8,317 nucleotides of DNA, taken from positions 1 to 8,317 of the forward strand of contig SDZP01000144.1 in the NCBI GenBank assembly GCA_004144935.1, given 5' to 3'. Shown piece by piece: positions 1 to 7,474 of this stretch (its first letter is position 1; every line of letters starts with the position of its first letter). The notes beneath the pieces are model-generated. The model saw only the letters and a program-made list of their open reading frames with translations. It had not been told where the DNA came from and made no database searches. A program made the translations under genes and the position numbers. Origin of the DNA: Caulobacteraceae bacterium (lineage in GTDB: Bacteria; Pseudomonadota; Alphaproteobacteria; Caulobacterales; Caulobacteraceae).

Positions 1-796
1 TGACCTGGTCGGCAAGGCCGCCCGACTGGATGGCGTCCTGGATCTCCTGGCGGTACTCGGTGCGCCCCTGGTCGTCGCCAACGAAAAGGATCACGAAGTC
101 GCCCCGGCCTTCGCCTTTCAGCCGGGCGGCGGCGTCGACAATGGTCCGGTGGCCCTTGAGCCGGGTGATACGACCCCCGAGCACGAAGACGGTGCGGCCG
201 TCGGCCGGGCCGAGGCCCCAGAGGTCGCGCAGGGCCTGGACCCGGGCGGCGGTGACCTTGCGCGGATCGAAGCGGGCGAGGTCGACGCCCCGTGGGATGG
301 AGATCACCTTGTCGGGCGCGGCCTCGTGGGCGGCGATGACATGGTCGCGGGTGTAGTCGCTGTTGGCGATGACCAGGTCGCCGCGGGTCATCACCGCATT
401 GTACCAGCGCTTGAGGCCGGACCTGGCGTTGTAGATGCCGTGATAGGTGGCGACGAAGGGGACCCTGGTGGCGTGCGCCGCCCAAAGGGCGCTGAAGGCC
501 GGGGCGCGGCTGCGGGCGTGGACGACGCTGATCTTCTCCTTGCGGATCAGGTCGATCAGCCGGGCGGCGTTGCCCATCATCACCAGCGGGTTCTTGCTGT
601 GCACCGGCATCTGGACCAGCCGGCCCCCGTCAGCCTCCAGCCTGGCCGCCATCCTGCCGCCACGCGTCGCCACATAGGCCCGGCCGCCGGCGTTCACCAC
701 GGCCTGGGCGATGTCTATGGCGGTCTGCTCGGCGCCGCCGGTCTCCAGCTCGGGGATGACCTGCAGCAGCGCGAAATCCTGGGGCAGCGAAGCCAA
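1..796 (-). CDS. GT-B glycosyltransferase, family 4 (C-terminus outside window)
   Basis: Probable transfer of a sugar from a nucleotide-sugar donor to an envelope glycan or lipid acceptor, in the cytoplasm or at the inner membrane face. The 265 visible codons have no stop. The N-terminal Rossmann domain starts with VIPELETGGAEQT (13-25), whose GGAE loop is typical of GT4 enzymes. ATYHGIY (116-122) and VIANSDYTRDHV (142-153) are further GT4 landmarks, and SIPRGVDLARFDP (166-178) leads into the linker. The C-terminal donor-binding domain begins at VLGGRITRLKGH (205-216). The catalytic EX7E region would lie beyond the left edge. I prefer the TTG start at 796 because GAAGGAAG (808-815) precedes it by 11 nt. 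An in-frame ATG at 871 would add 25 residues (MAPDSRLAYQRS...) but has no visible Shine-Dalgarno. Acceptor and exact sugar are unknown; family assignment is firm. Confidence 0.88.
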   Translation of the reverse strand, partial: MASLPQDFALLQVIPELETGGAEQTAIDIAQAVVNAGGRAYVATRGGRMAARLEADGGRLVQMPVHSKNPLVMMGNAARLIDLIRKEKISVVHARSRAPAFSALWAAHATRVPFVATYHGIYNARSGLKRWYNAVMTRGDLVIANSDYTRDHVIAAHEAAPDKVISIPRGVDLARFDPRKVTAARVQALRDLWGLGPADGRTVFVLGGRITRLKGHRTIVDAAARLKGEGRGDFVILFVGDDQGRTEYRQEIQDAIQSGGLADQV

Positions 797-807
797 GGCG
801 GCGGTTA

Positions 808-815
808 CTTCCTTC
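808..815 (-). promoter_or_regulatory. Shine-Dalgarno supporting the TTG start of the glycosyltransferase
   Basis: On the minus strand this reads GAAGGAAG, a strong match to the anti-Shine-Dalgarno complement, ending 11 nt before TTG at 796. The spacing is somewhat long. No comparable purine stretch precedes the competing ATG at 871. Confidence 0.45.
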
Positions 816-828
816 GAGACGCAGAATG

Positions 829-853
829 GGGTTAGGGAGCGTTGATAGGCCAA
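829..853 (-). promoter_or_regulatory. Weak candidate promoter for the glycosyltransferase
   Basis: On the minus strand, TTGGCCT (853-847) is followed after 10 nt by CCTAACCC (836-829). This partly resembles the Caulobacter housekeeping consensus TTGACgS-N10-14-GCTANAWC; the -10-like element matches about five of eight positions. If real, transcription would start near 822 and give a leader of about 26 nt to the TTG at 796, excluding the ATG at 871. The match is weak. Confidence 0.22.
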
Positions 854-869
854 TCGGGAGTCCGGCGCC

Positions 870-1616
870 ATGACGCAGACCAGTGGATATCTCGACCGTG
901 AAGATGGCGAGCGGGTGGCCTGGCGGGCGGTCGCCGGGGCGGGCCCGACGGTCGTCTGGCTGGGCGGCTTCATGTCCGACATGGCCGGCACAAAGGCCCA
1001 GGCGCTGGCCGACTGGGCGGCAGCGCGCGGCCGGGCCTATGTGCGGTTCGACTATCTCGGTCACGGGGAGTCGAGCGGGGCGTTCCGGCGCGGGACCATC
1101 AGTCGCTGGCGGGAAGATGCCCTGGCCGTGATCGATGGGCTGACTGAGGGGCCGCTGGTGCTGGTCGGCTCCTCCATGGGGGGCTGGATCTCCTGCCTGG
1201 TCGGCGCCGTACGGGCCGACCGGCTGGCCGGCATGGTGCTGATCGCCCCGGCCGCCGACTTCACCGAAAAGCTGATGCTGCGGGGCTTCCCGCCGGAGGC
1301 GCACGCGGCCCTGGCGGCGACGGGCGAATGGACCCGGCCCAGCCTTTACGACGAGGGCGGCTATCCGATCACCCGCAACCTGCTGGAAGACGGCGCCCGC
1401 TGGTCGATCCTGCCGGGCCCTGTGCCGATCGAGGTCCCGGTGCGCATCCTGCAGGGAATGGAGGATCCGGATGTGCCCTGGACCCATGCGCTCGGCCTGG
1501 CCCAGGCGTTGAAGGGCGAGGACGTGGTCTTCACCCTGATCAAGGACGGCGACCACCGGCTATCGCGGCCGCAGGATATCGCGCGGCTGATCGCGGCGGT
1601 GGAGGAGATCGCCTAG
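870..1616 (+). CDS. Alpha/beta hydrolase, ABHD10-like (putative esterase/thioesterase)
   Basis: A 248-residue single-domain serine hydrolase with no signal peptide, so probably cytoplasmic. The strand-turn-helix after GPTVVWLGGF (25-34) supplies the oxyanion-hole region. The nucleophile elbow is GSSMGG (100-105) with Ser102. GMEDPDVP (196-203) fits the GxxDxxVP acid motif with Asp199, and GDH (227-229) gives catalytic His229. FDYLGHGES (60-68) is also typical of the fold. Length and motif spacing resemble bacterial relatives of ABHD10, known in animals as a protein depalmitoylase and acyl-glucuronide esterase; the substrate here is unknown. The ATG at 870 is chosen because GGGAG (856-860) precedes it by 9 nt. 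Its stop overlaps the stop of the convergent patatin gene. Fold and triad are clear; specific function is inference. Confidence 0.88.
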   Translation: MTQTSGYLDREDGERVAWRAVAGAGPTVVWLGGFMSDMAGTKAQALADWAAARGRAYVRFDYLGHGESSGAFRRGTISRWREDALAVIDGLTEGPLVLVGSSMGGWISCLVGAVRADRLAGMVLIAPAADFTEKLMLRGFPPEAHAALAATGEWTRPSLYDEGGYPITRNLLEDGARWSILPGPVPIEVPVRILQGMEDPDVPWTHALGLAQALKGEDVVFTLIKDGDHRLSRPQDIARLIAAVEEIA

Positions 1617-2473
1617 GCCCAGAACGCCTTGATCCGCTCAGCCTCCGCCAGACCCTGCGCATGTCCGGCCCTGGCGATATCCGCCCGGCGCGACCCATCC
1701 ATCAGGTTCGGGCCGAACGCCTCGCCGCTGCCGGCGTCGGGGACGATAAGCGCCGCCTCATTGCCCTCAGCCCGCACGGCGGCCAGTTCGGCGTCGAGGC
1801 CGGGCTGCATGAAGGGCAGGAAGGCGGGCGGGGCGACGGCGACCAGCAGCACCTTGCCGTAGCTCTTGGCGAGGTCGGCGTTGGTGCCTGAGCGCATGCC
1901 GCCGTCGATGTAGCGGCGACCGTCGATGGTGATCGGCGGAAAGATGGTCGGCACCGAGCAGCTGGAGGCCACGGCGCGGATCAGCGGGGCTGCCTTGTCG
2001 TCGCCCCAGATCACCAGCTCGCCATCGGCCGTATCGACGGCGGTGGAGGCGTAGCCGCGCGGCCAGGGGCCGTCGTGCTCGGCCAGCGGGCCGAAGCCGG
2101 CGATGAAGGCGTCTTCCGAGGGCGTCTGGGCCTCCAGCGCCATCTTCGCCAGCTTTAGGCGGCCTTCGACGGCCAGCGGCTCGCCGGGCGGCTTGCTCAT
2201 CATCACGCTCATCAGCGGCGTCAGGTCGGGAGCGGGACGGCCGGTCGGCGACGAGTCCCTGATCTGGTCGGCGGCGGCGAACTCGGCATGCAGCATGGCG
2301 ACCGGATCGCGGCCGATGGCCAGGTGGGCGCCGACGAAGGAGCCGGCCGAGGTGCCGAGGATCCAGTCGGCGTCGGAGACATCGACCCCGCCGTCGGCCA
2401 GCCCGGCCAGCAGGCCCGTCTCCCAGGCGATCCCCACCGGACCGCCGCCGCCCAAAACCAGCGCCTTGCTCAT
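1613..2473 (-). CDS. Patatin-like phospholipase family protein
   Basis: A 286-residue protein with the hallmarks of a patatin Ser-Asp dyad lipid acyl hydrolase. The glycine-rich oxyanion loop is LGGGGPVG (7-14), the nucleophile elbow is GTSAGS (40-45) with Ser42, and the catalytic aspartate is Asp190 in DGG (190-192). RAVASSCSVPTIFPP (166-180) matches the conserved helix and proline segment before the DGG block. There is no signal peptide or transmembrane segment, so it is probably cytoplasmic or membrane-peripheral, like the RssA/NTE-type bacterial members. The natural lipid substrate cannot be read from the sequence. It is the last gene of the galU cluster, starting 4 nt after the stop of the epimerase-like gene. 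AGGGA (2481-2485) lies 7 nt before its ATG, inside the upstream coding sequence, which suggests translational coupling. Confidence 0.92.
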   Translation of the reverse strand: MSKALVLGGGGPVGIAWETGLLAGLADGGVDVSDADWILGTSAGSFVGAHLAIGRDPVAMLHAEFAAADQIRDSSPTGRPAPDLTPLMSVMMSKPPGEPLAVEGRLKLAKMALEAQTPSEDAFIAGFGPLAEHDGPWPRGYASTAVDTADGELVIWGDDKAAPLIRAVASSCSVPTIFPPITIDGRRYIDGGMRSGTNADLAKSYGKVLLVAVAPPAFLPFMQPGLDAELAAVRAEGNEAALIVPDAGSGEAFGPNLMDGSRRADIARAGHAQGLAEAERIKAFWA

Positions 2474-2477
2474 GTCG

Positions 2478-3341
2478 TCATCCCTGTTTTGCGGCGAGGA
2501 TAGCGGCCAGGCCTTCGCGATAGGAAGGGTAGATTGGCCGCCAGCCGAGTTCGGCCTTGGCGCGCGCGTTGGAAACCCGCTTGTTCTCGGCCCAGAAGCG
2601 GCGCGCCTGCGCCGGCATGCCGGCCTCGTCCCAGGGGATCAGCGGCGGCGGCGGCATACCCAGCAGGGCGGCGGCGTAGGCATTGACCTCATGGGTCGGG
2701 GCCGGCGTGTCATCGACGATATTGTAGACGCCGCCGGCCCGGGGACGGGCGATGGAGGCGGCGAGCGCCTCCGCGATGTCCTCGACATGGATGCGGCTGA
2801 AGACCTGGCCCGGCTTGACGATGTTGCGCACGGTGCGCTCGTGCAGCCGTTCCAGCGGCGAGCGGCCGGGGCCATAGATGCCGGGCAGACGGAAGACCTG
2901 CACCGTCAGCCCCATGCCGCGGCCGACCTCCAGCCAGTCGCGCTCGGCGGCGACGCGGCGGCCCGCCTCGATGCTGCGGGCGTGCAGCGGGGTGGTCTCG
3001 AAGCACCAGCGCCCCTCGCGGTCGCCATAGACGCCGGTGGTCGACAGATAACCGATCCAGTCGGGAAAGGCGCCGGCCCGCGCGATGGCGGGGACGAGGG
3101 CCTCCAACGCCGGGCAGCCTCGTTCGGTCGGCGGCGGGGTGACCAAGATGGCCGTCATCGGCGGGGCGGCGACCAAGGCCGCCTGGTCGCCGCTGTCGAC
3201 GGGAATGACCCCGGCGGCGCGCGCCTGGTCGGCGGACGCCTCGGAGCGGACCGCCGCCCACACCTCCCAGCCATCGACCTGCATTCGGCGGGCGAAGACC
3301 CCTCCGGTAAAGCCGAAGCCGAAGATAAGGAGGCGGTTCAA
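2478..3341 (-). CDS. NAD(P)-binding epimerase/SDR-like protein (YeeZ-like atypical SDR)
   Basis: A 287-residue extended-SDR-type protein. The N-terminal dinucleotide-binding motif is GFGFTG (8-13), fitting GxGxxG. Further family landmarks are LVTPPP (66-71), YLSTTGVYGD (98-107), FRLPGIYGPGRS (150-161) and SRIHVEDIA (182-190), with the C-terminal block NKRVSNARAKAELGW (253-267). No YxxxK catalytic pair is visible after the STTGVYG segment, as in atypical SDRs around E. coli YeeZ, so the reaction is unknown and it may not be a classical sugar epimerase. The start is TTG at 3341: AAGG (3350-3353), overlapping the galU stop, lies 8 nt upstream, and the protein then begins directly at the first beta strand. 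An upstream extension to 3422 would lie inside galU and adds non-homologous-looking sequence. The genes on both sides suggest co-transcription with galU and the patatin gene. Confidence 0.87.
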   Translation of the reverse strand: MNRLLIFGFGFTGGVFARRMQVDGWEVWAAVRSEASADQARAAGVIPVDSGDQAALVAAPPMTAILVTPPPTERGCPALEALVPAIARAGAFPDWIGYLSTTGVYGDREGRWCFETTPLHARSIEAGRRVAAERDWLEVGRGMGLTVQVFRLPGIYGPGRSPLERLHERTVRNIVKPGQVFSRIHVEDIAEALAASIARPRAGGVYNIVDDTPAPTHEVNAYAAALLGMPPPPLIPWDEAGMPAQARRFWAENKRVSNARAKAELGWRPIYPSYREGLAAILAAKQG

Positions 3342-3349
3342 CCGCGCGA

Positions 3350-3353
3350 CCTT
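3350..3353 (-). promoter_or_regulatory. Shine-Dalgarno overlapping the galU stop, sets a TTG start
   Basis: The minus strand reads TAAGG-N8-TTG, so the galU stop codon TAA is itself part of the AAGG ribosome-binding site for the next gene. This supports TTG at 3341 as the start and suggests coupled translation. Confidence 0.55.
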
Positions 3354-4218
3354 ACAGCAGCGCCTGGACCGCCGCCCTGGCCGCATCGCCCAGCTCAGGA
3401 TGCTGCAGGGCGTAGGCGACATTGGCGCGCAGCAGGCCGATCTTGTCGCCGCAGTCGTAGGTGGTCCCCTCGTATTCGAGGGCGTGGAAGGGCTCCAGGG
3501 CCATCAGCCGGACCATGGCGTCGGTCAGCTGGATCTCGCCGCCGGCGCCCTTGCCCTGGTCGGCCAGCAGGCTGAAGATTTCCGGCTGCAGGATGTAGCG
3601 GCCGGAGATGAACAGGTTGGAGGGCTCGGTCCCCAGCGGCGGCTTCTCGACCATCCCGGTCATGCGGTTGAGGCGGCCCTCGCGGCCGTCCAGGGCGACG
3701 ATGCCGTATTTGTTGGTCTCGCCCTCCGGAGCCGGTTCGACGACGACGATGTTGCCGCCGACCTGGCTGTAGGCGTCCATCGCCTGGCGCAGCGGGGCGA
3801 CTTTGCCCTGCATCAGCATGTCGGGCAGCATGACCGCGAACGGCTCGTCGCCAATGATGTCACGGGCGCACCAGACGGCGTGGCCGAGGCCCTGCGGCGA
3901 CATCTGGCGCACGAAGCTCATCTCGCCGGGTTGGGGCAGATCGGCCAGCACAGCCTCAAGGATGTCGAGCCTGCCCTTGGCCCTGAGCTGGCTTTCCAGC
4001 TCGATGTGGTGATCGAAATAGGCCTCGATGGCTTCCTTGCCGCGCCCGGTGACGAACACGAAGTGCTCGATGCCCGCCGCCCGGCCCTCGGCGATGATGT
4101 AGCTGAGGATCGGCCTATCGACGATGTTGAGCATTTCCTTGGGCGTCGTCTTGGCCCCGGGCAGCACGCGCGTGCCCAGACCCGCGACTGGAAGGACGGC
4201 TTTGCGGACAGGTTTCAT
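3352..4218 (-). CDS. galU: UTP--glucose-1-phosphate uridylyltransferase
   Basis: Makes UDP-glucose and pyrophosphate from UTP and glucose 1-phosphate in the cytoplasm, feeding exopolysaccharide, LPS, glucosyl-lipid and UDP-galactose or UDP-glucuronate synthesis. The protein is 288 residues, near the usual length for bacterial GalU. The nucleotide-binding signature LPVAGLGTRVLPGAK (9-23) is followed by TPKEML (25-30) with Lys27. QGLGHAV (109-115) forms the uridine-binding loop, LPDML (131-135) holds metal-binding Asp133, MVEKP (189-193) is the sugar-binding segment, and YDCGDKIG (254-261) is the C-terminal signature. It is first in a minus-strand cluster with the epimerase-like and patatin genes, and diverges from the lipoprotein gene across 106 nt. 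No strong Shine-Dalgarno precedes the ATG. Identification is secure. Confidence 0.97.
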   Translation of the reverse strand: MKPVRKAVLPVAGLGTRVLPGAKTTPKEMLNIVDRPILSYIIAEGRAAGIEHFVFVTGRGKEAIEAYFDHHIELESQLRAKGRLDILEAVLADLPQPGEMSFVRQMSPQGLGHAVWCARDIIGDEPFAVMLPDMLMQGKVAPLRQAMDAYSQVGGNIVVVEPAPEGETNKYGIVALDGREGRLNRMTGMVEKPPLGTEPSNLFISGRYILQPEIFSLLADQGKGAGGEIQLTDAMVRLMALEPFHALEYEGTTYDCGDKIGLLRANVAYALQHPELGDAARAAVQALL

Positions 4219-4324
4219 GGCTCTGAGGTATCCGAAGGGCGATCACAATTCCAGCCGGGACGGAACGCGCCGGCCGGGTGGTGGTTCTGGCATCATTGCA
4301 AGTTCGAGCGTTGGATCCCCGCCC
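4219..4324. other. Divergent intergenic region between galU and the lipoprotein gene
   Basis: This 106-nt spacer must hold the promoters for both divergent genes. I looked for Caulobacter-type -35/-10 pairs on both strands and found only isolated partial matches, for example GCCAGAAC on the minus strand without a properly spaced -35. No operator-like palindrome stands out. Confidence 0.4.
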
Positions 4325-4612
4325 ATGAAAACCTTCCTGACAGTCGCCATCGCGGCCGGCACCACCCTGGCCCTGATGGCCTGCAGCAAGCCGGCCACGG
4401 AGGCCGCGCCGGCCGCCGAGTCGACGACCTCGCCGATGGGCTCGACCACCGACAGCCCGCCGCCGCCGAACGACGCGACCAGCATGCCGCCGGCGGCGAA
4501 TCCCGCGCCGACCGATCCTACGAAGGTTCCCCCGGAGGTGATCGCGCCCCCGGTCGGCGAAGGCACGCCGCCCAACGCCTCGCCGCCCAACCAGGCGCCC
4601 AACAGGCCTTAA
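4325..4612 (+). CDS. Small proline-rich lipoprotein of unknown function
   Basis: A 95-residue protein with a lipoprotein signal peptide: MKTF, a hydrophobic stretch (5-18) and lipobox LMAC (17-20), so Cys20 would be lipidated. Ser at +2 predicts export to the outer membrane under the Lol rule. The 76-residue mature part has 22 prolines (about 29 percent), many in PP or PPPP pairs, plus Ala, Thr, Ser and Asn. It contains no aromatic residue, so it is almost certainly disordered; it could be a spacer or wall-spanning tether, which is inference. I do not recognise a family. The ATG at 4325 is chosen because it begins the signal peptide; an upstream in-frame extension to 4124 lies antisense to galU. 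Only a weak GGA precedes it. It converges with the exported hydrolase gene, 4 nt separating the stops. Confidence 0.82.
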   Translation: MKTFLTVAIAAGTTLALMACSKPATEAAPAAESTTSPMGSTTDSPPPPNDATSMPPAANPAPTDPTKVPPEVIAPPVGEGTPPNASPPNQAPNRP

Positions 4613-4631
4613 GGCGCTAGGGCGCCTTCTT
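4611..4631 (+). terminator. Candidate hairpin terminator over the convergent stops
   Basis: AAGGCGC (4611-4617) and GCGCCTT (4622-4628) form a perfect 7-bp stem with a TAGG loop. It is followed on the plus strand by CTTT, a weak U tract. The stem overlaps the lipoprotein stop (4610-4612) and the hydrolase stop (4617-4619), so it may serve both convergent transcripts. The reverse direction has no T tract, so terminating the minus-strand transcript is less certain. Confidence 0.5.
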
Positions 4632-5438
4632 TGACCGCAGGCTCGCGGCCGCTCCCGCGGGAAGCGACAGCGGCCTGCCCGAAGCGAACAGCTGACGCTG
4701 CAGGAACTGCAGCGTCACATCGCGCGCCAGGTCGGCGGATGCATCGGCGCGGGCGACCAGCTTGTGGTCGCCGCCGGTGACGACGAGTTCATAGCTCTCG
4801 CTGACCGGCGTCCCTTCGAACGGCAGTTCGTGGGCATGCCAGTCTGTGACCCAGCCGGGCACCAGATCCTGATCGCCCGTGATCATCAGCAGCGGAACCT
4901 TCAGGGTCTGGAAGGACGCCGGGTTGATCAGACCGGGGATGGCCCCGGGACTGGAATAGCAGACCATCGCCTTGACCGCCGGATTGTGGATCTTCGCGGC
5001 ATATTCCAGCGCGCCACCCAGCATCAGGGCGATCAGCGAGCCAAGGGAGTGACCCATGGCGACGATGGGCAGACCGGGAGACCTGGCGGCGACGAAGCCC
5101 GTCAGGGTGGCCATGTCGGCGACGCGGTCGCCGAAGGCGGCCTGCAGGTCCTTCTGCTGGTCCTTGGGCATCTGCAGCGAGTCGGTGTGCAGCGGCGCAT
5201 AGACCGCATAGCCCTGACCGACCAGCCATTCGGCCAGGCCATCGTACTGGGCCGGCCAGCTGTTGCCGCCGTGGGAGAAGACCACCGCCGCCCTGGGCGT
5301 GGCCGGCGTCCAGACCGTCACCTTGCTGGTGCGGCCGGCGACCGGCAGGTCGAACTGGCTGGAAGCGGCGCGGGCCAGACCGGGCGCGGCCAGGGACGCA
5401 GCCAAGGCGGCGAGCAGGGCGCGGCGGTCGAGCGTCAT
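4617..5438 (-). CDS. Exported alpha/beta hydrolase with probable Tat signal
   Basis: A 273-residue serine hydrolase. The N-terminus MTLDRRALLAALAASLA carries twin arginines (5-6), a hydrophobic stretch and an ARA-A site (22-25). This suggests Tat export to the periplasm, although the motif is short of the full SRRxFLK consensus. The catalytic domain shows VFSHGG (53-58) for the oxyanion hole and GHSLGS (129-134) with nucleophile Ser131. TGDQD (187-191) carries Asp189 or Asp191 as the acid, and GGDHK (222-226) carries His225. The layout resembles dienelactone-hydrolase or PET-hydrolase-like exported esterases; substrate unknown. ATG at 5438 is preferred over GTG at 5441 because GGAG (5446-5449) is 7 nt from the ATG and only 4 nt from the GTG. 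It lies 37 nt downstream of glmS on the same strand, probably in one transcript, with no obvious functional link. Confidence 0.88.
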   Translation of the reverse strand: MTLDRRALLAALAASLAAPGLARAASSQFDLPVAGRTSKVTVWTPATPRAAVVFSHGGNSWPAQYDGLAEWLVGQGYAVYAPLHTDSLQMPKDQQKDLQAAFGDRVADMATLTGFVAARSPGLPIVAMGHSLGSLIALMLGGALEYAAKIHNPAVKAMVCYSSPGAIPGLINPASFQTLKVPLLMITGDQDLVPGWVTDWHAHELPFEGTPVSESYELVVTGGDHKLVARADASADLARDVTLQFLQRQLFASGRPLSLPAGAAASLRSKKAP

Positions 5439-5475
5439 CACGTCACTCCGGGAAGAGGGGCGGCCTGGCTGCAGG

Positions 5476-7293
<1,818 letters not shown>

Positions 7294-7412
7294 GCTGGAT
7301 CGTCCTGTTTCACCGAGTAAACGAAGGCGCCATTAGCACCGCCCGGCCATACCGGGGCATGAAAATGCGTTGCAGACTGTTGCGTTAAGACTTCTCCCCA
7401 AGAAACAGACCG

Positions 7413-7433
7413 TCGCCAAAAGTTTGTTGGCGA
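7413..7433. promoter_or_regulatory. Inverted repeat upstream of glmM (operator or leader hairpin)
   Basis: TCGCCAA (7413-7419) and TTGGCGA (7427-7433) are perfect 7-nt inverted arms around a 7-nt loop. It lies 41 nt before the glmM start, so it is either a leader hairpin or a dimeric repressor site. It lacks a following T tract, which argues against a terminator. Function is unknown. Confidence 0.35.
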
Positions 7434-7440
7434 ACGGCGT

Positions 7441-7470
7441 GCGGGATGCAAAACCCGCTGCGTAAGAGGG
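7441..7470 (+). promoter_or_regulatory. Leader hairpin and Shine-Dalgarno of glmM
   Basis: GCGGG (7441-7445) and CCCGC (7454-7458) can pair around an A-rich 8-nt loop. This is followed by AAGAGGG (7464-7470), a good Shine-Dalgarno ending 4 nt before the ATG at 7475. The hairpin does not cover the ribosome-binding site as drawn, so a regulatory role is only possible. Confidence 0.4.
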
Positions 7471-7474
7471 ACTT

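Larger units (their letters stand above)
7294..7474. other. Divergent glmS-glmM intergenic region
   Basis: This 181-nt spacer separates the two first genes of the UDP-GlcNAc pathway and should hold both promoters. It is less GC-rich than its surroundings in the 7360-7430 stretch. On the plus strand, GTTAAGAC (7384-7391) matches six of eight positions of the Caulobacter -10 consensus, but the nearest TTG-type -35 (7370) is too close at 7 nt. On the minus strand, GCTAATGG (7337-7330) is a partial -10-like match with no -35. The near-palindrome GCCCGG-ccata-CCGGGGC spans 7341-7358. I make no firm promoter call. Confidence 0.45.

Noticed and set aside
630..1556. A 308-codon minus-strand frame across the hydrolase and glycosyltransferase
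   Set aside because: It is in a different frame from the glycosyltransferase and antisense to a hydrolase with an intact catalytic triad; its sequence is Arg/Gly/Pro-rich without motifs.
4243..4602. A 119-codon Gly/Ala-rich minus-strand frame opposite the lipoprotein gene
   Set aside because: It is the mirror of proline codons (CCN read as NGG) and lacks its own ribosome-binding site. The plus strand has a clear lipoprotein signal and lipobox.
2103..4620. Long plus-strand frames antisense to patatin, the SDR-like gene and galU
   Set aside because: All overlap well-supported minus-strand genes with family motifs. Their translations are low-complexity Arg/Ala/Gly-rich shadows.
7341..7358. GCCCGG/CCGGGGC near-palindrome as a terminator
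   Set aside because: It lies between divergent gene starts, has a bulge and no following T tract on either strand, so it does not fit a terminator.
7294..7474. A glmS ribozyme upstream of glmS
   Set aside because: The glmS ribozyme is essentially a Gram-positive element, and I see none of its conserved core in the 181-nt spacer. A covariance-model search would settle it.
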